From assembly GCA_942492125.1 (NCBI GenBank), contig CALODM010000010.1, positions 6,050 through 70,049 of the forward strand: a stretch of DNA of 64,000 nt, written 5' to 3'. A program made the translations under genes and the position numbers. The notes under the pieces are model-generated. The model made no database searches. It was given only the letters and a program-made list of their open reading frames with translations, and was not told where the DNA came from. The stretch is from BCD1 sp942492125. GTDB lineage: Bacteria > Bacteroidota > Bacteroidia > Chitinophagales > Saprospiraceae. Numbering within the stretch: the first letter of the stretch is position 1; each line of letters starts with the position of its first letter. Positions 19,094 through 27,415 of the stretch are shown here, in pieces.

Positions 19094-20200
19094 TTAGATC
19101 AGCGGACAAATTTTAAAGATCGGTAATGGTCTTACTTTTTTGAAGATGTAACGGACTGAGAGTTCTGGGCCTCCCCGTTTGGAAGTCGCTACGTTAAAGT
19201 CGGAGATGTTGATGTCGTAGGTAAATCCGGCTTCCCATCCGTTAAAAAAGAATTCTACTCCGGGGACCAATGCATCACCAAATCCATTGGCGTAGCGGTA
19301 TCCGAAGTCGATTTGCAGGGCAAATTGTTTACCCAGGTCCCTGTTCAGGTGGATCTTTAATCCGGCCAGGCCTAAAATTTCCCGGTAGCTTGTTTGGAAC
19401 TGGGCGGTTCCATTGAGTATGAAATCAAAATGCTTACCCAACATCAGGGTTCCCATCATGTAGGGGCTGATGCGCATAGGCAATGGTGATTTGCTTGTAC
19501 CAATAAAACTTTGGTCTGGTTTTAATAAATGGAAGATCCCGATCCCGAAGTCAACCTTAGAGCGTTTGTCCAGACGGTCGACCAGCGCAGTGGATTCGAT
19601 GTCCTGGATCCGGAAGTTGATGCCGGCAGCCAGGTCAGGGAAGAAAAGGCTGGTTTTGGCAAAATTTTCTCCGTTGCTGGCAGTAGGATCATAACCATAG
19701 ATATCCGTATACTGCTCATTGAAGCTTAGGCCTGATTCATCAAAAGAACGCTGTCCAATCCTACCCGTAGCTCCCAGGCTCACCAAAAAGTTGGGACTGA
19801 AGGTGTAGGTGTAGGAACCGCTGAGGTTGAGGTCTATGAGCCGCAACCGGGACAAACCTGCCTGGTCATAGTTGAGTTCGATACCTCCGGAGAAAAAACC
19901 CTGTTTAAAGGTTTTCTTGAGGAACTTAGCATCTGCGGCTACGGTAAAGGTTTGGTAGTTTACCGGAACTTTGACCCATTGACTTCGGTAATTACCCATA
20001 TATCGAATGTCCCCGTTGAAAATCCCCGTGAGTCCGGGGTTCAGGTGCAGGGGCGCATTGAAGAATTGGGAATAGTGAAAATCCTGGGCGTTGATGTTGT
20101 TCCCGAAAAGGAAGATCAAAGCGAAAAATAAGAGCATCCTGCCTCTTTTAAACAGACGGAGGCCCTGGTCGTTACAGTTGGGTCGAAGCCAAGCTTTCAT
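19094..20200 (-). CDS. PorP/SprF family type IX secretion outer-membrane protein
   Basis: A beta-barrel protein of 368 residues from the ATG at 20198-20200; a start 10 codons upstream (20230) is also open but adds an unlikely extension. A hydrophobic stretch MLLFFALIFLFGNNINAQ precedes the family hallmark DFHYSQFFNAPLHLNPGLTG and YRSQWVKVPVNYQTFTVAAD. Later barrel strands include GGIELNYDQAGLSRLRL and WEAGFTYDINISDFN. SprF in Flavobacterium johnsoniae is needed for secretion of the adhesin SprB; this copy sits first in an operon with an OmpA-like protein and a giant type B cargo, so it is probably the dedicated partner of that cargo. Cargo specificity is inference. Confidence 0.92.
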   Translation of the reverse strand: MKAWLRPNCNDQGLRLFKRGRMLLFFALIFLFGNNINAQDFHYSQFFNAPLHLNPGLTGIFNGDIRYMGNYRSQWVKVPVNYQTFTVAADAKFLKKTFKQGFFSGGIELNYDQAGLSRLRLIDLNLSGSYTYTFSPNFLVSLGATGRIGQRSFDESGLSFNEQYTDIYGYDPTASNGENFAKTSLFFPDLAAGINFRIQDIESTALVDRLDKRSKVDFGIGIFHLLKPDQSFIGTSKSPLPMRISPYMMGTLMLGKHFDFILNGTAQFQTSYREILGLAGLKIHLNRDLGKQFALQIDFGYRYANGFGDALVPGVEFFFNGWEAGFTYDINISDFNVATSKRGGPELSVRYIFKKVRPLPIFKICPLI

Positions 20201-20230
20201 AATCGAGTCAATTAATGGTATAAGCAGCAC

Positions 20231-20999
20231 AACGGAAACCTGAAGTCGTTTCTACAAATTTCATGCAACTACCATGACCCGAATGGAGACATGGAGACTG
20301 GGGGAATTCGCTGATTTGCCAGATTTGACGGCAAAGACAATTTCTCCTTTTTGCATCTTTTTTGTTAAAACAATATCGTTAACCTTTTTTTGGTCAAGAT
20401 TTCTGTTTTACTGTTTATGTTCGCGAATTATTAATTTTTCTATAAATACCTCTTCTATTTGAATGCCTGCTACAAGAAATCTGAATTCCAGACATTTGGT
20501 GTACTCCTGGGCAGGTACATTAAATTAAGAAACAATATAAAAAATTGTTTTAACCTCTACACTATAGGTATATGGTTAAAACATGATTTTTGTTTCAAAA
20601 GAAACGAGGTGTTTTAAATGCTTTTCTAAGTTTTTTCACATGAACATGTAAACATTGCCCTTCAAAAGTCAAACACAAGAAAAAAACAGGCAATGCAACC
20701 TGGAGATAATGATTGTATTGTGGTAAAGTAAAAAGGGGATTACTTTAACTTAACAGGGTGAAAGTTACTGTAATTCGTAAAAAAAAACAACTTTCCGGGG
20801 AAAAGCCTTACATTTTTAAAAAGCACCGTTTCCTCAGTTAAACCCGCCACAGCAAAAAAGGGCTTTGGGAATGCCTTCGTATAGCTTTATCCTTGTACCG
20901 TGTTGTAAGGACAGTAAGCCGAGTTGCCCGGGATTTTTTCCTGCAAATGAGCAGCAATTCAGGGAAATTCGAAAAAAAATAAAAAAAAATCAAAAATTT
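20231..20999. other. AT-rich intergenic region, no gene seen
   Basis: About 770 bases between the divergent porP/sprF-like gene and the leader of the beta-helix gene. It is AT-rich with long A and T runs and no convincing reading frame. It must contain the promoter of the minus-strand surface operon, but I cannot pin one down. A 67-codon frame at 20865-21068 has no family resemblance and runs over the putative promoter at 21000. Confidence 0.5.
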
Positions 21000-21026
21000 G
21001 TAACCTTTTGTAACGATCCTCGTTTA
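21000..21026 (+). promoter_or_regulatory. Possible ECF-sigma-type promoter
   Basis: GTAAC (21000-21004) is followed after 16 bases by CGTTTA (21021-21026). The GTAAC/CGT pair resembles promoters read by extracytoplasmic-function sigma factors, and such GTAACCTTTT blocks occur upstream of ECF genes in Bacteroidota. No ECF gene is present here; the only gene downstream is the secreted beta-helix protein 400 bases away. Confidence 0.3.
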
Positions 21027-21044
21027 ATGCCTTATATCCCCGAT

Positions 21045-21206
21045 TTATACCGGGTCGAAAAGCACTAATCCCTATATCTCTGTGCTTTCAGAAAACGGTA
21101 TAAATCTCCTGTCTCCCGGATTAAAATCGGGGAGGAACGGTATCTTTTTGCATGTAAAACTTGCAAAAATCCGGATTTTGGCATAAATTGCCGACGATTT
21201 GGCAAT
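21045..21206 (+). other. Structured leader region with several hairpins
   Basis: Five inverted repeats lie in order: TTATACCG/CGGTATAA (21045-21052 with 21096-21103) enclosing AGCAC/GTGCT (21061-21065 with 21082-21086); CTCCCGGATT with AATCGGGGAG (one mismatch, about 21113-21134); TTTTTGCA/TGCAAAAA (21145-21152 with 21162-21169); and ATTGCC/GGCAAT (21187-21192 with 21201-21206). If transcription starts near 21030 they would all be in the 5' leader of the beta-helix gene. No known riboswitch class is recognised. Confidence 0.4.
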
Positions 21207-21426
21207 CAATGTAATATCCCTATTCCCATTGAAGAGCAGTTTGACACCTGCATCTTCGAATAGTACCTATCAAATTTTTGTTCCTTTTGATTTAGACACA
21301 CTTGTAGGAGTGCATATTGTTTTGCATTGTTCTCTGCAAATTACAAATGCAAACAGCGGTTTTGTACTTTACGCAAGTGATGGCGATTTTTTACTTTATT
21401 TCCAACTTCAAAAAGGTTTAAACGAC

Positions 21427-22440
21427 GTGAAAAGAATTTTATTAACATTAACGGTTTTATTTTCGGTTATGCAGTTGGGGCTGCATGCGAAGGTAATCTA
21501 CGTGCAGTCAGGAGCTGAGGGCCAGGGCTCTTCCTGGGAAGATGCAGTAGGTAACCTTCAGGATGCCCTCTTGCTGGCACAGCCTGGAGATCAGATCTGG
21601 GTGGCTTCGGGTATTTATACGCCTACCTCAGATGATGATCGTACAGTTTCCTTCATCCTCCGTGACAGCATCGAACTTTACGGTGGCTTCAGCGGTGTGG
21701 AAGGAACACTTGAAGAGCGCAGTTTTGAAAACAACCTGACCATTCTCAGCGGAGAGATTGGCGATGCAGCCACCACAGAAGACAACTCTTATACAGTTGT
21801 TATGATGACCGGAGTTTCTGCAGCTACCATTATCGATGGTTTTACCATCAGCGACGGAACAGCCAACGGCTTCAGCGAAGGTGGTGATGTCACCTCCAGC
21901 GGTGCCGGCCTGTTCAATGACGGAACAGCTGAGGCTTCTTCTCCGGTAATCAGGAATTGCGTCTTTATCAACAACTATGCTCGTGAAGGTGCGGCAATCT
22001 ACAATTATGCAGAAGGTGGTGAAAGCCGCCCATTCATTGCATCCTGCGCATTTATCACCAATCATGCCGATTTTGACGGCGGTGCCATTTACAACAATGG
22101 CAACTACGGTGTGTGCAGCCCGCGTATCTCAGATTGCATCTTCATTGAGAACGATTCTTATTATGGAGCAGGAATCCTCAACAAAGCTTCCCGCGGAGAA
22201 TCCAAACCAATCGTTGAAGATTGTGTGTTTGCCGGTAACGTCTCTGTCGTGAGAGGAAGCGCCATTTACTGCTACAAAGAATCCAAGAGCATCTGCGAAG
22301 CAATCCTCAAATCATGCCGCTTCGAAGAAAATGCTTCCATGGTCAATGATGAAGTGAGCGGAAGCTCAAAAGAAGCAGTTACCGATGCTACCAAATCAAC
22401 AGGTACTATCGTGATCAGACCAACTTCTTACGAAGATTAA
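21427..22440 (+). CDS. Secreted right-handed beta-helix (Pmp-like repeat) protein
   Basis: The GTG at 21427 is chosen as start because it is followed at once by a signal peptide (KRILLTLTVLFSVMQLGLHA); the frame is open 76 codons further up but that part has no coding character. The 337-residue product begins with KVIYVQSGAEGQGSSWEDAVGNLQ, typical of parallel beta-helix surface proteins, then short repeats of the type INNYAREGAAIYNYAEGGES, NHADFDGGAIYNNGN and NDSYYGAGILNKASRGES. The protein ends soon after the helix (...VIRPTSYED) with no T9SS sorting domain and no lipobox. Codon choice is more GC-ending than in the next gene, suggesting high expression. A strong terminator follows directly. 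Function unknown. Confidence 0.75.
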   Translation: MKRILLTLTVLFSVMQLGLHAKVIYVQSGAEGQGSSWEDAVGNLQDALLLAQPGDQIWVASGIYTPTSDDDRTVSFILRDSIELYGGFSGVEGTLEERSFENNLTILSGEIGDAATTEDNSYTVVMMTGVSAATIIDGFTISDGTANGFSEGGDVTSSGAGLFNDGTAEASSPVIRNCVFINNYAREGAAIYNYAEGGESRPFIASCAFITNHADFDGGAIYNNGNYGVCSPRISDCIFIENDSYYGAGILNKASRGESKPIVEDCVFAGNVSVVRGSAIYCYKESKSICEAILKSCRFEENASMVNDEVSGSSKEAVTDATKSTGTIVIRPTSYED

Positions 22441-22476
22441 TCCACTTATCCCAAGTCGTTTTTAATCCTTAAGTTG

Positions 22477-22513
22477 AAAAAGCCGGATGTTGTCAAGACA
22501 TCCGGCTTTTTTT
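22477..22513 (+). terminator. Rho-independent terminator after beta-helix gene
   Basis: AAAAAGCCGGATG pairs with CATCCGGCTTTTTTT across a short loop (TTGTCAAGA). A perfect 9-base GC-containing stem plus flanking A/T runs and T7 make this a strong terminator 36 bases after the stop codon at 22440. Confidence 0.9.
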
Positions 22514-22628
22514 ATTGTCTGGTTGTGTAAAAGCGCTATTTTTTGAATCATTATTGAAAATGGATGTTTTCGAGTTTGAAAAATACCGCTTTTCCCCAGG
22601 AATAGATTCGTGATAAAAAAGTATATCG

Positions 22629-23570
22629 ATGGAAAATAAGATCGCTTTACTAGCCTTGCTAATATCTTCCGCCGTTGTCAATGTAGGGAATAGTCAAAAT
22701 TTTAATCGTTGCCTTGAGGTTAAGTTATCTTTGGAGGCCTCGGAGGTGGGATTTCTTGAGCCAATAGGTTATAATTTCTCCGTTAAAAATAGGTGCATAA
22801 AGAAATTGAAGTTACTTGAGCCCCATCCTTTATTTTACAATCCAATAATGGAATATCGAGAAATCAATAACTCTGAATGGACTGTTATTGCGAATGGTAC
22901 CACCATAAACTTGAGAGGATTCACATCAACACCTGAAATTCTTTTAAAAGCAGGTTGCGTAGATGAGTTAAATGCAAGTTTTATTGGTTTTTTCAAAAAT
23001 AAAAAATTAAATGACCAGATAAATTATTGCTTTGAGCAGGGCAAGACCTATATAATTAGGGGCGTTTATTATCCAACTTTAAAAGGAGAAAAGACAGTAA
23101 TAACAGATGAAATATATCTAAAAATAACAATTTACCAAAATCAGGACAAAGAAGCTTTGGAATGGCTAATAGGACTTCCTGTACCTCATTTTTTGTTTGA
23201 TTTTACGAGGTTTACTTTGGATCGTAAAAAGGAAGCTTTATATGTTGTTGAAAACTTCCCTGAGTCAAAGTTTCGTGAATGGGCCGAACTTCAATTGTTA
23301 GTCTTTGAAATAACACAACGATCTATATCCAGTTATCAGACTTTTGACGCCTCCCAAGATAACACCAAATTATACAATAAGAATATCCAAGACCTAGAGG
23401 CAGATATTCAAAAATATAATGATCTATTGTTGCGATCTAAAGAAGTTCCTGTTAAAAATATTATTATTTCACTTATACAGGAATCGCAAAGAGGTATAGA
23501 AGCCTATAAAAGTTTCCTTTATGATGGATATCTTGATAGAGAACCCTCTCTCGACACTAAGAATGAGTAG
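22629..23570 (+). CDS. Hypothetical secreted protein
   Basis: A 313-residue protein of no family I recognise. The N-terminus (MENKIALLALLISSAVVNVGNSQ) looks like a signal peptide. The next ~170 residues are beta-rich and resemble a Big/Ig-like fold seen in proteins that constrain periplasmic domains (EVGFLEPIGYNFSVKNRCIKKLKLLEPHP), followed by a helical C-terminal part with charged residues. The gene is markedly more AT-rich than its neighbours, which may indicate recent acquisition (inference). It is preceded by a terminator and is therefore probably its own transcription unit. Confidence 0.7.
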   Translation: MENKIALLALLISSAVVNVGNSQNFNRCLEVKLSLEASEVGFLEPIGYNFSVKNRCIKKLKLLEPHPLFYNPIMEYREINNSEWTVIANGTTINLRGFTSTPEILLKAGCVDELNASFIGFFKNKKLNDQINYCFEQGKTYIIRGVYYPTLKGEKTVITDEIYLKITIYQNQDKEALEWLIGLPVPHFLFDFTRFTLDRKKEALYVVENFPESKFREWAELQLLVFEITQRSISSYQTFDASQDNTKLYNKNIQDLEADIQKYNDLLLRSKEVPVKNIIISLIQESQRGIEAYKSFLYDGYLDREPSLDTKNE

Positions 23571-23577
23571 TTCTAAA

Positions 23578-23664
23578 ATTCCCGAAAGGGAATCCAATAT
23601 AATAAACATGGTATGAAATGCCGTGCAGTACAATCGACCCCACCAACAATCCCGAATGGGATTG
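23578..23664. repeat. Two short palindromic units
   Basis: ATTCCCGAAAGGGAAT (23578-23593) and AATCCCGAATGGGATT (23649-23664) are two near-identical 16-base palindromes 71 bases apart, each followed by a similar tail (CCAATAT or GAATATT). They look like copies of a small interspersed palindromic repeat directly after the stop of the preceding gene. Confidence 0.55.
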
Positions 23665-23702
23665 AATATTTTACCATCTTCCCATATCGGATGCCCCGAA
23701 AC

Positions 23703-23733
23703 TTGACTTTTATTTTAAATCACCCTACATTTG
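23703..23733 (+). promoter_or_regulatory. Bacteroidota sigma-70 promoter of the ileS leader
   Basis: TTG at 23703-23705 and TACATTTG at 23726-23733 are separated by 20 bases. This fits the Bacteroidota consensus (-33 TTTG or TTG, 19-21 bases, -7 TAnnTTTG) exactly at the -7 element. The transcription start would be near 23740, 16 bases before the leader-peptide ATG. Confidence 0.65.
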
Positions 23734-23755
23734 ACCATAATAAGCGAAGAAAATT

Positions 23756-23818
23756 ATGAATAACTCTTTTTACATTATTAACAGCATAATTATTATCGGA
23801 TTGCCGGACAATCTGTAA
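23756..23818 (+). CDS. Ile-rich leader peptide of ileS (20 residues)
   Basis: ATG at 23756-23758 opens a 20-codon frame, MNNSFYIINSIIIIGLPDNL, ended by TAA at 23816-23818. Six of twenty codons are Ile: codons 7-8 (ATT ATT) and four in a row at 11-14 (ATA ATT ATT ATC, 23786-23797). It lies 16 bases after the predicted transcription start, before a set of alternative hairpins and a terminator, and upstream of the isoleucyl-tRNA synthetase gene. This is the classical layout of a regulatory leader peptide whose translation reports charged tRNA-Ile. The AT-rich background means some Ile richness could be chance, but the match between amino acid and downstream gene argues against that. Confidence 0.6.
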   Translation: MNNSFYIINSIIIIGLPDNL

Positions 23819-23877
23819 GTTGCTGTATAATGTAAAATGAAAAAGCGCTGGCAGATTGATTCTGCCAGCGCTTTTTT
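23769..23877 (+). promoter_or_regulatory. Putative transcription attenuator of ileS with mutually exclusive hairpins
   Basis: Segment 1 CGGATTG (23797-23803), overlapping the last Ile codon, can pair with segment 2 CAATCTG (23809-23815). Segment 2 can instead pair over 7 bases with segment 3 CAGATTG (23852-23858), which contains the top of the 5' arm of the terminator; segment 3 otherwise pairs with segment 4 in the terminator (23845-23871). An outer stem joins 23769-23786 with 23821-23836 (16 pairs, a 2-base bulge). A ribosome stalled at Ile codons 11-14 would cover segment 1, free segment 2, form the 2:3 antiterminator and let transcription reach ileS; with Ile-tRNA plentiful the ribosome runs to the stop, masks segment 2 and the terminator forms. 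The pairings are seen; the mechanism is inferred. Confidence 0.55.
23841..23877 (+). terminator. Rho-independent terminator of the ileS leader
   Basis: A perfect 11-base stem, GCGCTGGCAGA (23845-23855) with TCTGCCAGCGC (23861-23871), loop TTGAT, flanked by AAAA and followed by T6. It is placed between two same-strand genes, 253 bases before ileS, so it acts on the leader transcript. Confidence 0.92.
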
Positions 23878-23903
23878 ATTTTAAGGAGTTTATGATTGTA
23901 TCC

Positions 23904-23982
23904 CGGCACTAGGTGCCGCGGATGTCGCAAAGATTCTCTTTGCTCCAATTCGTAATTAATTGATTAGATAATTATCTTTGCG
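23904..23982 (+). promoter_or_regulatory. Second hairpin set and possible second ileS promoter
   Basis: CGGCAC-TAG-GTGCCG (23904-23918) is a tight perfect hairpin. GCAAAGA-TTC-TCTTTGC (23927-23943) forms another; its left arm can alternatively pair with ATCTTTGCG at 23974-23982 (9 bases, CGCAAAGAT at 23926-23934). The same right-hand region contains TATCTTTG (23973-23980), which matches the Bacteroidota -7 element, though no good -33 box is seen. It could therefore be a terminator-independent promoter for ileS or a further regulatory switch in the leader. Confidence 0.3.
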
Positions 23983-24129
23983 CAGTTTGTAAAATATGTA
24001 GTTCTTCATTTGCAGTTTTTTGAGAGAAAAGTACGAAGCTGAATTCATTATTTTAAATTAAAATCCTCAGCCTTAGCCTTTTCCTAAGCCTTATTCTGCA
24101 GAGCAGAAAATTACAAAAAAGACACAAAA

Positions 24130-27100
24130 ATGTACCAGGAATTTAAGAATCTAGACCTACCGAGAATTGATGCCGAAATGTTGCGCTTTTGGGAAGAGAA
24201 TGACATCTTCCATAAAAGTGTAAATCAGCGTGATCCGGAAAACCATTGGGTATTCTATGAAGGCCCACCATCAGCCAACGGAATGCCGGGTATTCACCAC
24301 GTGATGGCGAGAACCATCAAGGATCTCTTTTGTCGGTACAGAAGCATGAAAGGTCAATACGTCCTGAGGAAAGGTGGATGGGATACCCATGGCCTCCCGG
24401 TAGAACTCGAGCGTTGAAAAAGAACTGGGCATTACCAAAGAAGATATAGGTAAAAATATCACCGTTGATGAATACAATCAGAAGTGCCGCGAGACGGTGA
24501 TGCGCTATAAAGATATATGGGACGACATCACCCGCAAGATGGGCTATTGGGTAGACCTGGATGATCCCTACATCACCTACAAAAACGATTATATCGAATC
24601 TGTATGGTGGTTGCTGAAGCAATTGTATGACAAGGGGCTTCTTTACAAAGGATTCACTATCCAACCCTATTCTCCGGCTGCCGGAACAGGCCTGAGTTCC
24701 CATGAGCTGAATATGCCGGGAGCTTACCAGGATATCAAGGATACCTCGGCTGTCGCCCAGTTTAAGGTCAAAGGTACCGAGGACGAATACTTCCTGGCCT
24801 GGACAACCACGCCCTGGACCCTGCCTTCCAATACGGCATTGGCGGTAGGTAAAAAAATCACTTACGTCAAGGTGAAGCACTTTCAACCGCTATACCCAGG
24901 AGCCTGTGACGGTTATCCTGGCCAAGGACCGGCTGAGTTATTATTTTCAGAAGCCAATCCGGATTTGAAAGCTGAAGATGTAAAAGCAGGGAATAAACCA
25001 ATTCCTTATATCGAAATTGTAGATGAAGTCACAGGTGCTGACCTGGAAGGTATGGAGTTTGAACAGCTCATGCCTTACGTTCAGCCGGACAAACCCGCTT
25101 TTCGCGTACTTACAGGTGATTTCGTCTCTACCACAGATGGTACAGGTATCGTACACATTGCACCGACCTTTGGTGCAGATGACTTTATGATTGCCAAACA
25201 AAACGACATCCCGCCACTGATGGTCAAGGATGAAAACGGAAAAGATATCCCGCTAGTGGATGATAAGGGAAGATTTGTGCCGGAAGTAACTGATTTTGCA
25301 GGCCGTTATGTGAAAGATTACGGGCAGGAGGAAGAACGTCCTGTCGATGTAGATATCGTGATCAAGCTCAAGGATGAGAACAAACTTTTCTTTTCGGAAA
25401 AATATGTCCACTCTTACCCACACTGCTGGCGTACGGACAGGCCTGTTTTGTATTACCCACTGGATAGTTGGTTTATCCGTGCGTCTGCTGTTAAGGAAAG
25501 GATGCTGGAGTTAAATGATAAAATCAACTGGAAGCCTAAATCAACCGGTGATGGCCGTTTTGGAAAATGGCTGGAAAACCTGCAGGACTGGAACCTTTCG
25601 CGTTCACGCTACTGGGGTGTGCCATTACCCATCTGGAGAACAGAGGATGGGAAATCGGAAAAATGTATCGGTTCGGTTGAGGAGTTGGCCAATGAGGTCA
25701 ACAAGGCTAATGAAAAACTGGGACTTAACCAGAAGACTCCGGATGATCTGCATCGACCTTTCATGGATGACGTGGTGCTGGTTACTGATGACGGACAACC
25801 CATGAAGCGGGAAGCCGATTTGATCGACGTATGGTTCGATAGCGGAGCCATGCCTTACGCTCAGTGGCATTATCCGTTTGAGAACAAAGACGTTTTTGAA
25901 CGCAGCTTTCCGGCAGATTTCATCGCGGAAGGTGTGGACCAGACCCGGGGATGGTTCTATACGCTTCACGCCATTGCCACCATGGTTTTCGATAATGTGG
26001 CTTTCAAGACTGTTGTCTCCAACGGATTGGTGCTGGATAAGAACGGTAAAAAAATGTCCAAGCGCCTTGGTAATGCTGTGGAGCCATTTGAAACGATTGC
26101 CAAATACGGGGCCGATGCCACCAGATGGTATATGTTGTCCAACGCACAGGTTTGGGATAACCTCAAATTCGATATAGAAGGGCTTGATGAAGTACGCCGT
26201 AAGTTCTTTGGCACATTATACAATACCTATGCCTTTTTTGTGCTGTATGCCAATGTTGATAAATTCAAATACGAAGAAGCGACTATTCCGATAGAGGAAA
26301 GACCTGAGATCGACCGTTGGATCATCTCACTGCTGAATACCCTTGTGAAGGAAGTAGATACTGAATACAGTAACTATGAGGCTACCAACGGGGCACGCAA
26401 GATCATGACCTTTGTAGATGATCACCTCAGTAACTGGTATGTGCGTTTGTCGCGTCGACGGTTCTGGAAGGGCGACTATTCTCCCGATAAGATCGCTGCA
26501 TATCAGACCCTTTACGAATGCCTGGTAACCTTGATGAAGCTCATGGCACCCCTGGCGCCATTTTTCAGTGACTGGATGTACCGCAACCTCAACGGGGTAA
26601 CCCGTAAAGAGAATCATGAATCCATCCATTTGGCGGATTTCCCGGTACCGGATGAATCGGTAATCGATAAAGCTTTGGAGGAGCGTATGGACTATGCCCA
26701 GCGCATCGCCTCCCTGGTATTGTCATTACGGAAGAAAGATAAATTGCGTGTGCGCCAGCCACTAAAGCGTGTATTGTTGCCGGTGTTGAATGACAGCTTC
26801 CGCCAACAGGTAGACGGGGTTAAGGATCTTATCCTGGCTGAGGTGAATGTCAAAGAACTGGAATATATTGCTGATACCACTGGAGTGATCAATAAAAAAG
26901 TTAAGCCCAATTTTAAGACCCTTGGTCGTCGTTTAGGTAAGGATATGAAGGATGCCATGAAGGTGATCACCGACCTGGGACAGGAAGATATCACGGCAAT
27001 CGAAAAGACTGGAAATTATTCCCTTGAGGTAAACGGATCAACCTATGATCTGACCATGGAAGATTTTGAGATCCTGACAGAAGACATTCCGGGATGGCAT

Positions 27101-27415
27101 GTTGCTTCAGATGGTCCGTTGGTGGTAGCGCTTGATATCACCATAACCCCTGAATTAGAAGCAGAAGGTATGGCCCGGGACGTGGTTAATCGTATTCAGA
27201 ATATCCGAAAAGAGAAGGATTTTGATGTAACCGACAGGATCAATGTCACCCTGGAGAAACTTCCGGAGCTTGCCCAGGCCCTCGAGAAGTTTGAAGATTA
27301 CATCAAACATGAAACCCTGATCAATAAACTGACGGTCAGTGAAAATGTGAACGGTGGTCAGGAAATAGAATTGCCGGGGGATGTGAAGGCGAAGATTACT
27401 GTAGCGAAAGTGTAA
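24130..27415 (+). CDS. ileS: Isoleucyl-tRNA synthetase, reading frame broken by single-base indels
   Basis: Charges tRNA-Ile and edits Val-tRNA-Ile. The ATG at 24130 opens a frame with the HIGH-type motif GMPGIHHVMART and WDTHGLPVE; it hits TGA at 24415. Dropping one base near C24412 joins it directly to EKELGITKEDIGK in the next frame, which runs to 27415. In that second part TTPWTLPSNTAL (editing domain), LSRSRYWGVPLP, and KNGKKMSKRLGN (KMSKS loop) are intact. A second +1 (extra C near 24878) and a compensating -1 (missing T near 24944-24947) leave 23 out-of-frame residues; the alternate frame there reads TFNRYTQEPVTVILAKDRLS, the expected sequence. The repaired product is ~1094 residues, normal for Bacteroidota. 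Since ileS is normally essential, base-calling error is likely. Confidence 0.93.

Noticed and set aside
20865..21068. 67-codon gene before the beta-helix gene
   Set aside because: No recognisable family, runs through A-rich tracts and the putative promoter at 21000.
21199..21426. N-terminal extension of the beta-helix protein
   Set aside because: The extra 76 codons lack a signal peptide and coding character; a clean signal peptide starts at GTG 21427.
23740..23877. Independent small RNA (for example 6S RNA) upstream of ileS
   Set aside because: The Ile-rich short ORF and alternative pairings before ileS fit an attenuator better; a terminated leader RNA would look the same in expression data, so this stays a secondary option.
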